Shown piece by piece: positions 22,543 through 32,162 of a stretch of DNA of 64,000 nt. Each line of letters opens with the position of its first letter. Position 1 is the stretch's first letter. The translations under genes and the position numbers were made by a program. The notes under the pieces are model-generated. The model was not told the origin of the DNA, ran no database searches, and worked only from the letters and a program-made list of their open reading frames with translations. Source of the DNA: Adiantum capillus-veneris (lineage: Eukaryota; Streptophyta; Polypodiopsida; Polypodiales; Pteridaceae); NCBI GenBank assembly GCA_014529385.2, contig CM043950.1, forward strand, positions 79,294,343-79,358,342. The letters run 5' to 3'.

Positions 22543-23466
22543 TCATGTACCATCATAGAGCATCTTTTCCAAAGAGAGTGCTTCAGAGTCCTTGACGAGA
22601 TTTTTATTGTTTGGCCCCTCAGAATTTTGGCTAGAGTTACACTCATGCTTCATGTAACAATACTTACATGAGACAGTGGCCTTTTGAGAGATCTTTGGTA
22701 GATCCTTTGGTAGAAGGCGACTCAAATAGGGCTTCAAGCGATACCCGTTTACTTTCCTGGAGTGCTCTTTACCATTCAAGTCCATAAGCTGATAGTAACT
22801 TGAATTGAAATCCTTCTTGACTATGTATGGCCCTTGCCATCTTGTTTCAAATTTGGCATCAAAACGATTATCGAGTCGATTGTCATACCTTAGCACAAGA
22901 TCTCCTTCATTGATGCCTTTGTCCTTCAGTTTCTTGTCAAGCTTCTCCTTTGTCTGTGTGGCTTTCCTCTTATAGCACTCGTATGCTGCTTCTCTTTTCC
23001 ACTCAAGCTCAGCTAAGGTAAGAATTCGATCCATCCATGCTTCTTGATCATCTTGTGCTGATTTGCCATGAAGTCGCATTGTTGGAATGTTTAGCTTAAT
23101 TGGTTGTAAAGCCTCTTGACCATAGACCAAGTGAAATGGTGTGAACTCCGTGGCTTCCCTATATGTGGTTCGATACGCCCACAAGGCACCATCCAAGAAG
23201 TCATCCCACAACTTTGTCTTGTTTTTCACCATCTTTCTAATGATGCCTGCAATGACACCATTAGCTTTTTCTACCAAACCATTTGATTGGGGATAGTAGG
23301 GTGTACTGTGACGATGTAGAATGTGAAGTTCTTCACAGACTTCTGTGAGCAATCCCTTTCTAAACCCTGGACCATTATCAGAAACAATCTCCAAAGGTGT
23401 GCCAAATCTACAACAAATGTGAGTGTAGACGAATTTGCTCACCGTTTTCTCATTTACCTTTGCCAC
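22543..23466 (-). CDS. Gypsy-B integrase, C-terminal two thirds
   Basis: 307-residue frame continuing the integrase that begins in the neighbouring frame; only a TAG at 23467-23469 separates them. It holds the second catalytic Asp (IVSDNGPGF), the catalytic Glu (LVEKANGV), a WAYRT block, and a C-terminal region with GPYIVKKDF and NGYRLKPYL like the GPY/F module. It inserts element DNA in the nucleus as part of the Gag-Pol product. The first Met of this frame is probably not a real start. The tail beyond the GPY-type module (last about 60 residues) is unrecognised and ends just before the polypurine tract. Confidence 0.85.
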   Translation of the reverse strand: MAKVNEKTVSKFVYTHICCRFGTPLEIVSDNGPGFRKGLLTEVCEELHILHRHSTPYYPQSNGLVEKANGVIAGIIRKMVKNKTKLWDDFLDGALWAYRTTYREATEFTPFHLVYGQEALQPIKLNIPTMRLHGKSAQDDQEAWMDRILTLAELEWKREAAYECYKRKATQTKEKLDKKLKDKGINEGDLVLRYDNRLDNRFDAKFETRWQGPYIVKKDFNSSYYQLMDLNGKEHSRKVNGYRLKPYLSRLLPKDLPKISQKATVSCKYCYMKHECNSSQNSEGPNNKNLVKDSEALSLEKMLYDGT

Positions 23467-23469
23467 ACT

Positions 23470-25035
23470 CTATGCTTCCACCCACCTAGTCATATAGTCT
23501 ACAGCCACTAGAATGTAGAGTTTACCATTTTTTGTCCTAGGCAGAGGACCCATAGCATCAATGCCCCACTTTTCAAACGGTCCATTTGCAAGCACGATTT
23601 GCCTTCGACCATAAACCAATCTTCTATTCCCATTTACCTGACAATTGTGACAACTTTTACACCGATGTTGGACATCCACATGAAGACTTGGCCAAACATA
23701 CCCCGCAAGCAAAATCTTCTTCACAGTTAATTCTTGGGCAAAATGACCACCACATGCTTCTTCATGCAAACCTTTTAGAATGGCTGGAATTTCCTCAATA
23801 GTTGGTACTCTTTTGCATACTTGATCCCTCCCTCTTTGATAGAGGGAGCCTTCTAGGAAGAGATATGCGCTTGCCTTCTTCATGAGTCTCCTCTTCTGAG
23901 CCTTCGTGAAGTCTTGTGGAAACTCGCCCTCCAAAATGTAGCTAATAATGGGAGTCAATGACTCCAATCCCTGGTATCTCGGTTGCTTGACAGTTGCTGC
24001 CACCATGATGACCTGCACTTCTTTCTCAACACATGTAACTACTTGTTGTGCAAGTAAATCGGCATCTTCATTCTGTTTCCTAGGAATATGATATAGTTGC
24101 ACTTCTTCAAATTGATTAAACAATCTACGAATGGCATGAACTTTTGTCCGTAAGCTTTCATTCTTGCATGCCCAAATACCTAAAATCTGTTTAACAATGA
24201 GAAGTGCATCTCCCTTTACCATGAGGCGTTGTATCCCTTGGCCAATGCACATCTTCAAACCATGAATTAGTGTGTCGTATTCTGCTTCATTGTTGCTAGC
24301 TGAACTTGGTAGATTGAACTTCTCTTTCATGACCACCTCTCCACTTGGGTTGAGCAACACTAGCCCTCCCCCTGCTTTTCCTGTGGCTCGACGAAAGGCT
24401 CCATCAAAGAACAAGGTAAAAGCATTAGGAATACTTTTTGGTGGTGGCAATGGTAGGGTCTTTACTTCAGGCACCTTAATCTCCTTTTCATGCACCCTAT
24501 AAGTGAGAATCCTTGCCAATTGTGCACGCACACTATCTTCTACCTTGAAAGAGTATTGAAACTCTTGCAACTCCATAATCCACTTTGAGATCCTAGTACT
24601 AAGATTCATTTGCGATGACATCCAAGGGAACAAATTCTCTGCAGTGAGAATTACAAAAGGTTTTGGTAGCAGGTAGGATCTAAACTTTCTCACCGCAAAC
24701 ATGAGAGAAAGCATCATGAGTTCTGCTTCTGTGTAGTCTCTCTCCAAAGCATTCATGACCCTACTAGCAAAGTAGATGGGTCGCATCCTTGTACTGTGGG
24801 GATCTTGTTGTAACAAAATTGCACCGATTGTTTCCCTTCCAACACTAGAGCTAACAAAGAATGTGTACTCCCAACAAGGAGGCATGAGTGTTGGTAGCTC
24901 TGACAAAATGACTTTAATGCTACAAAAATACTCTTCAAGCTCATCAGACCATGCAAATTCTACTTGTTGTGTCAACTTTTGCAAAGGATGAAGCAACTCC
25001 GAGGCTAAGTGAATGAAGCGTGACATATACTTCAC
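23470..25035 (-). CDS. Gypsy-B RNase H, second RNase H and integrase N-terminus
   Basis: 521-residue stretch of the pol frame. Residues about 1-180 hold the ordinary gypsy RNase H. About 200-340 hold a second RNase H of the RVT_3 type: FFDGAFRRATGKAGGG (Asp), SNNEAEYDTLIHGL (Glu), KGDALLIVKQI (Asp) and IPRKQNEDADLLA (Asp). About 420-480 hold the integrase zinc module (H..H..C..C) and the core begins with WGIDAMGPL. Two RNase H domains in this order are known from the Tat/Ogre lineage. A TGA at about 25105 separates it from reverse transcriptase and a TAG at 23467 from the rest of integrase. Confidence 0.87.
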   Translation of the reverse strand: MKYMSRFIHLASELLHPLQKLTQQVEFAWSDELEEYFCSIKVILSELPTLMPPCWEYTFFVSSSVGRETIGAILLQQDPHSTRMRPIYFASRVMNALERDYTEAELMMLSLMFAVRKFRSYLLPKPFVILTAENLFPWMSSQMNLSTRISKWIMELQEFQYSFKVEDSVRAQLARILTYRVHEKEIKVPEVKTLPLPPPKSIPNAFTLFFDGAFRRATGKAGGGLVLLNPSGEVVMKEKFNLPSSASNNEAEYDTLIHGLKMCIGQGIQRLMVKGDALLIVKQILGIWACKNESLRTKVHAIRRLFNQFEEVQLYHIPRKQNEDADLLAQQVVTCVEKEVQVIMVAATVKQPRYQGLESLTPIISYILEGEFPQDFTKAQKRRLMKKASAYLFLEGSLYQRGRDQVCKRVPTIEEIPAILKGLHEEACGGHFAQELTVKKILLAGYVWPSLHVDVQHRCKSCHNCQVNGNRRLVYGRRQIVLANGPFEKWGIDAMGPLPRTKNGKLYILVAVDYMTRWVEA

Positions 25036-25104
25036 CTTCTGAATGAAAGAGATGACCTCCTTAAGACTCTTCGGTGATGGGAGCTCAATAAGAGCCTTTG
25101 CCTT

Positions 25105-26601
25105 TCAAGGATCCACCTCAATGCCTTTATAGAAAACCTTGTGACCGAGCAAGATCACTTCATCCTCACCTATGTGGCACTTGTCGGGGTTGAGTTGACC
25201 TCCCATGTCATAGAGCTTCTTTAAACCTTCTTCTACCCTTTGTAGATGCAATGATTTTGAGCTACAAATGCAGAAATCATCAATGAACACCCTAATTGAC
25301 TTTCCAAAGAATGCTTGAAACACCATGTTCATGAAACGTTGGAATGTTGTAGGAGCATTTGTCAGACCAAATGGCATGACTCTAAAAGCATAACAACCCC
25401 AAGGAGTGATAAAGGTTGTTTTCAATTGATCTTCCAATGCGATACCTATTTGAAAGTAGCCTGAGTAGCCATCACACATAGTGTACTTCTCATGACCAGC
25501 TACCTCATTTAGTATCTCATCCTGAAATGGGAGGGGAAAGTGATCTCTTTTTGTTGCCTCATTGAGTGGACGGTAATCCACACACACACTCCACTTTCCA
25601 TTTTTCTTAGGAGTGACAACAACAAGAGAGACCCACTCTGAATTCTCCACTGGATAAATGAAACCTGCTGCTAAAAACTTCCTTACCTCCTTGAGTAGAG
25701 CCTGTTCCTTTATAACTCCTAGCCTTCGTAGCTTCTGAGCTTTAGGTGTGGCCTCAGGCTTTAACTCAATCTTGTGTTGAAAAACATCTACTCCATGCAC
25801 ATCGGTGTAGTCTTTAGCAAAAAGCCTCGGAAATTTCCTTAGCACACATTTGAACTCCTCTCTTTCATCCTTTGTAAGTGTTGTTGATAGCATACCTTCC
25901 AGCATCCCTTCATCTTGAACACCTTCGTTCTCTTGAGGACCTACCTCCTCCAAGCCTTGATAAGAGGTCTCTTGGTTGCTTGGCTTAAAACTTACCCCCA
26001 TGACTTCGATGGAAGACTCCTCTTCAGTAATGCTGCCGCTACTTTCTTCTTCTGAAGTGCTATCGGTCCAACCTTCTTCCGTCTCACTTTGAGATGATTC
26101 TTCATGGAGCTCCTCTTGGCGTTGCTCCTTCATGTCAAAGACAACCTTCTTATGATTGTCGTTCCTGCAAATTAGCTTTCCACTCTCCCAATCCTGCAAA
26201 GCTCGCATTTTCATTAGCCATGGTCTCCCTAGGATAAATGGGTAACCATTTCCTTTGGTAGACATGACATAGAAATCCACTGCCTTCTTAATGCCAAAGG
26301 CCTCCACAAAAACATTTTTACAAATGCCTACACACCTAGCCTTGCTATTGTTTGCCATCTTGACATTGATTTCAGGTGTCTCATGGATGTGCATGCCTAG
26401 TCTTTGCATGAGTCCTTCTGTCATGATGAAAATTTGTGCACCCCCATCCACTAGACCTTTCCTAACCAATCTTCCTTTTATGTAACAATCTAGCACAGGT
26501 GTAATATCCTCGTTCATTTCAGCATGTGCAATTTTTACAACAAGAAAACTCTCTTTTACCTTTCTCCTAGTGCTAACTGCCTTTGTTAAATCCCTCCTAA
26601 C
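25105..26601 (-). CDS. Gypsy-B protease and reverse transcriptase
   Basis: Minus-strand pol frame following gag. The protease has LVDGGAQIFIM (Asp codon at 26446-26448) and later ILGRPWL; the active site is D-G-G instead of the usual D-T-G or D-S-G. After an acidic linker (about 26150-25830) comes reverse transcriptase: EWVSLVVVTPKKNGKW, VDYRPLNEATKRDHFPLPF, then the catalytic FIDDF at about 25276-25281, where YVDD or YLDD is more usual. The frame is open from the gag stop at 26602 down to a stop at 25105, beyond which pol continues. The polyprotein start is in gag. Confidence 0.9.
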   Translation of the reverse strand, partial: VRRDLTKAVSTRRKVKESFLVVKIAHAEMNEDITPVLDCYIKGRLVRKGLVDGGAQIFIMTEGLMQRLGMHIHETPEINVKMANNSKARCVGICKNVFVEAFGIKKAVDFYVMSTKGNGYPFILGRPWLMKMRALQDWESGKLICRNDNHKKVVFDMKEQRQEELHEESSQSETEEGWTDSTSEEESSGSITEEESSIEVMGVSFKPSNQETSYQGLEEVGPQENEGVQDEGMLEGMLSTTLTKDEREEFKCVLRKFPRLFAKDYTDVHGVDVFQHKIELKPEATPKAQKLRRLGVIKEQALLKEVRKFLAAGFIYPVENSEWVSLVVVTPKKNGKWSVCVDYRPLNEATKRDHFPLPFQDEILNEVAGHEKYTMCDGYSGYFQIGIALEDQLKTTFITPWGCYAFRVMPFGLTNAPTTFQRFMNMVFQAFFGKSIRVFIDDFCICSSKSLHLQRVEEGLKKLYDMGGQLNPDKCHIGEDEVILLGHKVFYKGIEVDP

Positions 26602-27822
26602 TTATGGGCATAATGCAAGAAACTGAGGCCATGAGATATCAGGACCCTTACCTCGCATGTCTTCCAAGAGGTTGTATGGAACCATACCATGTCCAAGAGG
26701 GAAGTCTTGGAGATTGATACGACGTCGAGTCCTCTTAGCTTCCTTGGTCTCCTTTGCCTTCTTGCCTTGTCCATGGTCACTCTGTGATGGGACACCCTCT
26801 TTCTCTTTACCTTTTCCTCGGCCACGCTTAATGCCATTTGATTCCATGTCAACCTCATTTGAGTTTTTCACCTCTACCACATGCACATTTGGATCTGGCA
26901 AAGGTGGAACTCCTTCTACCCCTTGTGGAGGTGGTCTTGGTCCATTTGGTCTTTGTAGAAGCCTTGGTTGTTGACCAATTCCTTCACCTGCATTCATCAC
27001 TGGGTAATTCAAGTTAGGTCTCCTTGGTTCCCCACGGGGCCAAGGACAATTATACATCCCATGTCCAGACTCTCTGCAATTCCAACATTGCAAGACTCTC
27101 CTAGGTCGTGGGTCACGCTCTTCAGACTTCTTTGCTTGTCCCTTTGGACCTACAGCTTGTGCAAGGTGAATTGACAGGCTGCTTAAAGATTCATTTAACT
27201 TCTCAATCACTTCAGCCGTTACCTCAGGAAGCTCCCTAGATGTTGATGCTTGTGACTTACCTTTGGGTCTAAGACCTTCTATTGGAACCTCTCCCCTTAA
27301 GCACTTGAGTTTCCTATACTTCTCAGCAGCCCTAGTTTCCGCTGCATCAAAAGTAGCATGTGCACCCGCCTCAACTTTTACCTTAAGGTCAGGAAAGAGT
27401 CCGACTATGAACCTCTCCTTCTTTAGAAATTCTGCACCATCACCAGGGTTAGCAACATTTCGTATCCATAGAGCCCAAAGACGTAGAAACTCTTGCTTGT
27501 ACAAGTAGTAGTCATCTAAGTCTTTTTGCTTATGAGAAACAATGTCTTGCCATAGTTTTTGAGTGTTTTGGGGATCAAAGAAGTATCTCTTAAAACGATT
27601 CAAAACTTTTGTGTAATTCTCCTTAACTTCCTCAGGCAAAGAGTCAAACCAAGTACTAGCATCTTTCCTAAGGACCAGCTCAAACATTTCTACACGTTCT
27701 TGATCGGTTACTATCCTCTTGATACGGCAAGACATCTTGAAATTTGCTAAAAATAATTCTGCATCCTCTCCAGGCTCTCCAAAGAAAAGAGGATATCCAG
27801 ACATTTGGCGTTGGCTCTCCAT
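26602..27822 (-). CDS. Gypsy-B gag with one CCHC knuckle
   Basis: 406 residues from the ATG at 27822. Residues about 10-170 form a retrotransposon gag domain (FFGEPGEDAELFLANFK, ASTWFDSLPEEVK, FKRYFFDP). A zinc knuckle, CWNCRESGHGMYNC, follows at about 250, then a proline-rich and a lysine/arginine-rich segment. Gag packages element RNA into cytoplasmic virus-like particles. The frame ends with TAA at 26602-26604. The equivalent position in Gypsy-A reads through into protease, so this stop may be a single mutation and not a designed gag/pol boundary. Confidence 0.9.
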   Translation of the reverse strand: MESQRQMSGYPLFFGEPGEDAELFLANFKMSCRIKRIVTDQERVEMFELVLRKDASTWFDSLPEEVKENYTKVLNRFKRYFFDPQNTQKLWQDIVSHKQKDLDDYYLYKQEFLRLWALWIRNVANPGDGAEFLKKERFIVGLFPDLKVKVEAGAHATFDAAETRAAEKYRKLKCLRGEVPIEGLRPKGKSQASTSRELPEVTAEVIEKLNESLSSLSIHLAQAVGPKGQAKKSEERDPRPRRVLQCWNCRESGHGMYNCPWPRGEPRRPNLNYPVMNAGEGIGQQPRLLQRPNGPRPPPQGVEGVPPLPDPNVHVVEVKNSNEVDMESNGIKRGRGKGKEKEGVPSQSDHGQGKKAKETKEAKRTRRRINLQDFPLGHGMVPYNLLEDMRGKGPDISWPQFLALCP

Positions 27823-27871
27823 TATTATGAAAGATTACAACACGAGTTACAATAAGGGATACAATAGAGAT

Positions 27872-28330
27872 TTAGAACCACTCGCCTGCAAATGAAGAAG
27901 TAAGAAAATACCACTCTAGGTTTTCTTCTTCAGCTATCCAAGCTTCAATGAGGTCTCGATTTGTTTGATCAAAACAAAAAGGTAGACTATTGATGAGCTC
28001 TAAGAAGGGTTGAAATTCTTCAAAGCTAAGGCGATAAACCAAAATCTCTAGAACTTCATTTTCTGGATCCAAAAGAGCAACCACGTCCCAAGTGATAAAT
28101 TGCACTTGCTCTACAATTCCCAACGTACAAGCAGTTTGTATAAAAACTAGATCTTCATGCTCGTCGAAGGCCGTGAGAAAGTAGCAATTGACTAGGAGCT
28201 CCTTTCCTTCGAGTTCCACACAGTCGGAGTGAGGCAACCTTCTCACAATTTCATAAAGAACATCCTCATCAAGTCCAATCAAGTTTGCAAGATTTAAAGA
28301 CTCCACTTGTGCTACAAAATTCCTGGACAA
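27872..28330 (-). CDS. Gypsy-B pre-gag ORF 2b (152 residues), unknown
   Basis: Open frame of 152 residues between the leader and gag, 50 bp from gag. It shares blocks with the neighbouring ORF at 28377-28883: RRLPH, then LINSLPF followed by a D-R or N-R pair and a final helix, so the two are duplicates. It is acidic (rich in E, D, L and F), with no zinc motif, signal peptide or transmembrane helix. No ATG is present in frame, so it may be decayed or made by readthrough. Extra ORFs upstream of gag are known in Ogre/Tat elements, but I cannot match this to a named family. Confidence 0.55.
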   Translation of the reverse strand: MSRNFVAQVESLNLANLIGLDEDVLYEIVRRLPHSDCVELEGKELLVNCYFLTAFDEHEDLVFIQTACTLGIVEQVQFITWDVVALLDPENEVLEILVYRLSFEEFQPFLELINSLPFCFDQTNRDLIEAWIAEEENLEWYFLTSSFAGEWF

Positions 28331-28376
28331 AAACTCCTTAGGATTATGGTTAAATCATTCAAAAGCATAAAGAGAT

Positions 28377-28883
28377 TTACAATGTCTCTATGAACAAAGT
28401 GTCATAGAAAGTAGAGAAGGATGAGAATTTATACAAATTTGCAATCTTCTCTATGCTCTCTTTATTAAGACAAGCTCTGAATAGCTCCCTATCTCCTTTG
28501 TTGAAAGCGAAAGGAAGACTATTAATAAGACGCAAATGAGGGAAAAATTCACCAAATGTGAGTCTATGAAGCATGAACTCTGGCCGCAAGTTTCCTGAAG
28601 AGTCTTCCTCAATGGTGAAATGCACTCGCCAAACACCAAATTTCACTCTATTTACCAATCTCAGGGCACACACTAGTTGGATGAATGCACGGTCTTCCTT
28701 AGTGCCCAACAACAAGAGGAAAATGGAATCCACGCGTAGGACCTTCCGTCTTAACTTCACCACCCTCTTGTTATGAGGGAGACGCCTTACTACTTGCTCC
28801 TGCAACTCACTTGGTAATAGAGCTAGATCTCTAAGGATTGAACTTTCACTGCACACACATTCCCACTTAGAACAAATGATCAT
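28377..28883 (-). CDS. Gypsy-B pre-gag ORF 2a (168 residues), unknown
   Basis: Starts at the ATG at 28883 (the frame is open upstream to 28931). Basic N-terminal half with RRLPHNKRVVKLRRKVLRV, then VNRVKFGVWRVHF and LTFGEFFPHLRLINSLPF. It resembles ORF 2b in block order and spacing: RRLPH, an F/L-rich stretch, a W-containing strand, an EF.P.L.LINSLPF block and a short helix. The pair thus arose by duplication and has diverged, one basic and one acidic. No known domain was recognised. Confidence 0.6.
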   Translation of the reverse strand: MIICSKWECVCSESSILRDLALLPSELQEQVVRRLPHNKRVVKLRRKVLRVDSIFLLLLGTKEDRAFIQLVCALRLVNRVKFGVWRVHFTIEEDSSGNLRPEFMLHRLTFGEFFPHLRLINSLPFAFNKGDRELFRACLNKESIEKIANLYKFSSFSTFYDTLFIETL

Positions 28884-28957
28884 TTTTTTGTTTCTTGTAA
28901 CAACTTGGAAAAAGAAAAAACAAACATACACACTATTTTGCCGGGCTGCACTTCATT

Positions 28958-29176
28958 TTAAAATAAAATGAACACATGTACATCAAAAGAAGTGTGGTAG
29001 TTGATGAGAGGTAGAATGACAGCGTTTGGTGATGCAAGAATTTCTCCTACTCTTTGGGTACCAAACATGAACACCATTCGTTGTTGAAAATGGATCTTTC
29101 TACTAATTGCAACGTTTATTCTAATGTGTGGAGTGAAATGGAAGGGGAAAACCTCTATTCCTGGGCCATTATCCAT
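28958..29176 (-). CDS. Gypsy-B small pre-gag ORF 1b (72 residues), unknown
   Basis: ATG at 29176. The pattern, a short N-terminus, alternating hydrophobic residues, an E(I/V)xAS block, (I/V)LPL(I/V), then V..(F/Y)(V/I)L(F/V) at the very end, is shared with ORF 1a next door and with the 72-residue frame at 50979-51197 in Gypsy-A. Two families having it at the same place, with diverged sequence, argues that it was once a real protein. Function unknown. Confidence 0.55.
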   Translation of the reverse strand: MDNGPGIEVFPFHFTPHIRINVAISRKIHFQQRMVFMFGTQRVGEILASPNAVILPLINYHTSFDVHVFILF

Positions 29177-29197
29177 GATCTATGCATGACCTAATGC

Positions 29198-29410
29198 TTA
29201 AAACAAAACAAAAATATAGACGTCCAAACTAAGGTCGTACCTAATGAGAGGCAAAATAAAAGGATTTACTGAAGCGTTTATCTCGGCCAACCTAAGAGGA
29301 CCTAAAATTCTACGAATGACACGTTGAAATTGCAACTTAGTACTAACAATTATGTGTACCTTTTGCTTTGCAATGGGAATGAAGGGATCATACAAATTTT
29401 TGTGATTCAT
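29198..29410 (-). CDS. Gypsy-B small pre-gag ORF 1a (70 residues), unknown
   Basis: ATG at 29410, first ATG-initiated frame after the primer site. Homologous to ORF 1b over its C-terminal 50 residues (LAEINASVNPFILPLIRY against VGEILASPNAVILPLINY). Both end with a hydrophobic tail, DVYIFVLF or DVHVFILF. Small, without a recognised domain. Confidence 0.55.
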   Translation of the reverse strand: MNHKNLYDPFIPIAKQKVHIIVSTKLQFQRVIRRILGPLRLAEINASVNPFILPLIRYDLSLDVYIFVLF

Positions 29411-29464
29411 GCAAACTACTTGACTATGCTAAAGGTTGATTCTACACAAAAATACACAAGCCGT

Positions 29465-29481
29465 CCTCCGTGGGGGCACCA
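29465..29481 (-). other. Gypsy-B primer-binding site
   Basis: On the minus strand TGGTGCCCCCACGGAGG begins three bases after the 5' LTR. It differs from the LARD-1/Gypsy-A site at one position of the first 17. Confidence 0.7.
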
Positions 29482-29484
29482 ATT

Positions 29485-29745
29485 TGAGGCGGTTCGGGGC
29501 GGGCAACAAGAAGAGCAACCTCTCGACACCCTTCAAGGCTCCCGTGCTGCTCAATGGGGCTGGGGCACAACCCAACACAAACCAAAACAACAAATCCCCA
29601 GCCAAATCCCAACTATACAAGGGGCACCACCTAGTTTAAGAGCGAACTAGGACGCAAAAGAGGAGAATCGATAGAGCAACCCACAAACAAGCAAGGAATT
29701 TACACTAACCCTAACACCAATGGAACACTCTTACACACTAAAACA

Positions 29746-29776
<31 letters not shown>

Positions 29777-31947
29777 TGGTACTCGGGCTGCTTTGAAGTG
29801 TATCGTTAATGATCAAGCAAACATAAATATATATAGGTAAGAAAGAGAGAGAAGGGGGAAGGGGGTGTTTGTTGCACTAATGCCTTCTTACAAATCTGTC
29901 ATGGCCAATCAAAGTGAGATTAGTATTTGTTCAACATAGCTTGCGTAAATTTCACCACAACACATCACAAGAAAAGCCACCCCAATCACTGTCTTAAGGT
30001 CAGGGGAGTCCTCTCCACCCTGTCGCCTTCTTACAGTATGTGGGATTTATGGCTAGATTGATGAAAACACCAGAGACAAACTATCAAGAACTTAACAAAA
30101 AACACCAAGACACTTACGCATCATTGTTGTCCATTACTTCACGTTGGAAAGGAGACAAAGTATCCAAGCTTAGTCCAAATCCACCCTCCTTGATTCAGCA
30201 AATGTTGGGCTTACACTAGTAGGAGAAATGATAGATTTCCTACTCTCAATTGAATGATCACTCTCTGTCTTACAATGGCATAGAGTTCCTTTGCTAATCC
30301 CCTATTACAACACATGCACATGCATAAGACAATGAGCTTCCACTCAAGAGCTCCTTCTAGAGAGGTTGAGCTTGGCTTCTCAAGCTATAGCATAGTGCTC
30401 TTGCTTATGGCTCCCCCCTTTTTGTGCTAGCTACACCCTCCTTTTATAGCAATTTTGAAGGCTAGGGTTACTCCTCTAACCATGGTTGGGTTAGATTTTC
30501 AGCAATTTATCTAATTTCTTTTGCTTGGAATTATCAAGAAGTTGGTGGGGAAAGAGAGAGGAGAGAAATGGAGGTGATAGGACTTTTCATAGTGGGTTAG
30601 TGTTAGTAGAGTTAGTATTAATTTACAAATGGAATTGGATATTTACAATGGGAGTATCCATGTAGGATACAAATAAGGAAGAAAAACTCTTAAGAGGTAA
30701 GAAAAGGTGGATTTCTTACAAGGTTGATACTCCAAGTGTCTTGAGTAGGGCAAATTTTGACGCTTGTTGACGGTCCACTAGCTTTGACGGTACAGTTTTT
30801 CTCCACTCTTGACCTTCCTTGAGAGACAAGGTAATTGAAGCTGAGTAATCAACCACCATGATGCTGTCTTTTAAGAGAAGAGGCTGAATTTTGTGGTTTT
30901 TTTGATAGATATGGGTAAATTGGAGGAGGAAAAATGAGACTAGGTGGTCAATTTATGGAATGGAATTGTGTGTGGGAGGTATGAGTTCACCATGGTTTCT
31001 CTTATTCTTCAAGGTTGAGGAGAAGGTGAGTAGGGTGCAGAGAGGAGTGGTGAGAGAGGTGGGGATGATGAGTGGAGAAGTGTGTGTGAAAGAGGAAAAT
31101 GATAAAGTGGAAGAGAGAGTGTGGTTGCATAGCATGGGAAAACTGGGGTCCACTAATAAAATCATAGCTCACAGCTCGTAGCTCAAAAAAATATGAAAAA
31201 ATTTGAGGCAAAAGTTTAGCCCACGAGCTACAACTTTTGTTTGTATCACCTTTTCAAATTCGGAGAGCAAGTGAACTTTAAAAATTCAGCAAAACCGACC
31301 GTTTTTTTCCACTGCACAAGGTCCTTGTGGGGTCCTTCTTTGGATGATTCTTTTGAATACCTCCAAGAGTGAGCCCTCCATAGTGCATGCATGCATGCCA
31401 CCTACCCTTGACCTTATTTGGTAGGTCTATAATTGAAGATATTGTTGAGATCATGATATAAGTGAATAGTACAACTAAGAAAATCAAATATTGAGGGGTC
31501 TAAAAAATATGTACATGTCAAATATAAATAATATAAGTGAAAAAAATATAAAGGGTTCAAAAGACATCTCTCTCATTATGAGGCTACCATAAAAAGATAA
31601 ATATTTTTGGTGTTCTAATTTTTTTGAAAAAAAAACAAAATAGATGTGGAAGGGAAAAATTACAATAGTGAAAAAATATACACATAAATAAACTAGTTTT
31701 TTTGGATTTTTGTTAGGGTGGAGTTACACCAAATATAAGAGAAGCTTACATGAAAATATTTCTATATGGAATAAAGAGTATGAAAAATGGTAAGAAAAAT
31801 TGTGGTAATGGTGAGGCAATGTACAGAGCATAAATAACACACACCTAGGTAGAAATATTTAAAGAAATACCAAAATAATTATGAAAAAAACTTTTATTTA
31901 GGCCCTATATACAAAGAAATATTTACATACGCATGGGCCATGATATA

Positions 31948-31983
<36 letters not shown>

Positions 31984-32162
31984 GCTCAACTAGCCCAATG
32001 ACTAGCTAATTGAGGGTTTTTTTAAGAAGATATGGGAAAAGTCCCGTGACTCACGCACGCCTATGTACAGTGAAATGGTAGGGATAGCCACAGTGTTTGG
32101 GTGATTTTGGTAGGGTGAGGTAACTCACTGTGGCAATTACAAAGAGCCGAAAACGTGTATCA
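29485..32162 (-). repeat. Gypsy-B 5' LTR
   Basis: 2678-bp LTR, adjacent to the primer site, matching 19832-22514. A (TA)n run at 31950-31981 and a (GA)n run near 29751-29775 are the clearest length differences between copies. Confidence 0.92.

Larger units (their letters stand above)
19832..32162 (-). mobile_element. Gypsy-B: near-complete dual-RNase H (Tat-like) element
   Basis: 12.3-kb minus-strand LTR retrotransposon with LTRs of 2683 bp (19832-22514) and 2678 bp (29485-32162), ends TGATA...CCTCA on that strand. A primer site lies at plus 29481-29465 and a polypurine tract at about 22515-22530. It encodes four small pre-gag frames, gag, protease, reverse transcriptase, RNase H, a second RNase H and integrase. 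Only three stops interrupt pol and one separates gag from it. It sits in Gypsy-C between the RNase H and integrase regions; the duplication is GCTGG on one side (plus 32163-32167) and GTGG, one base short, on the other. The LTRs are nearly identical, so this is one of the younger insertions. Confidence 0.93.
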
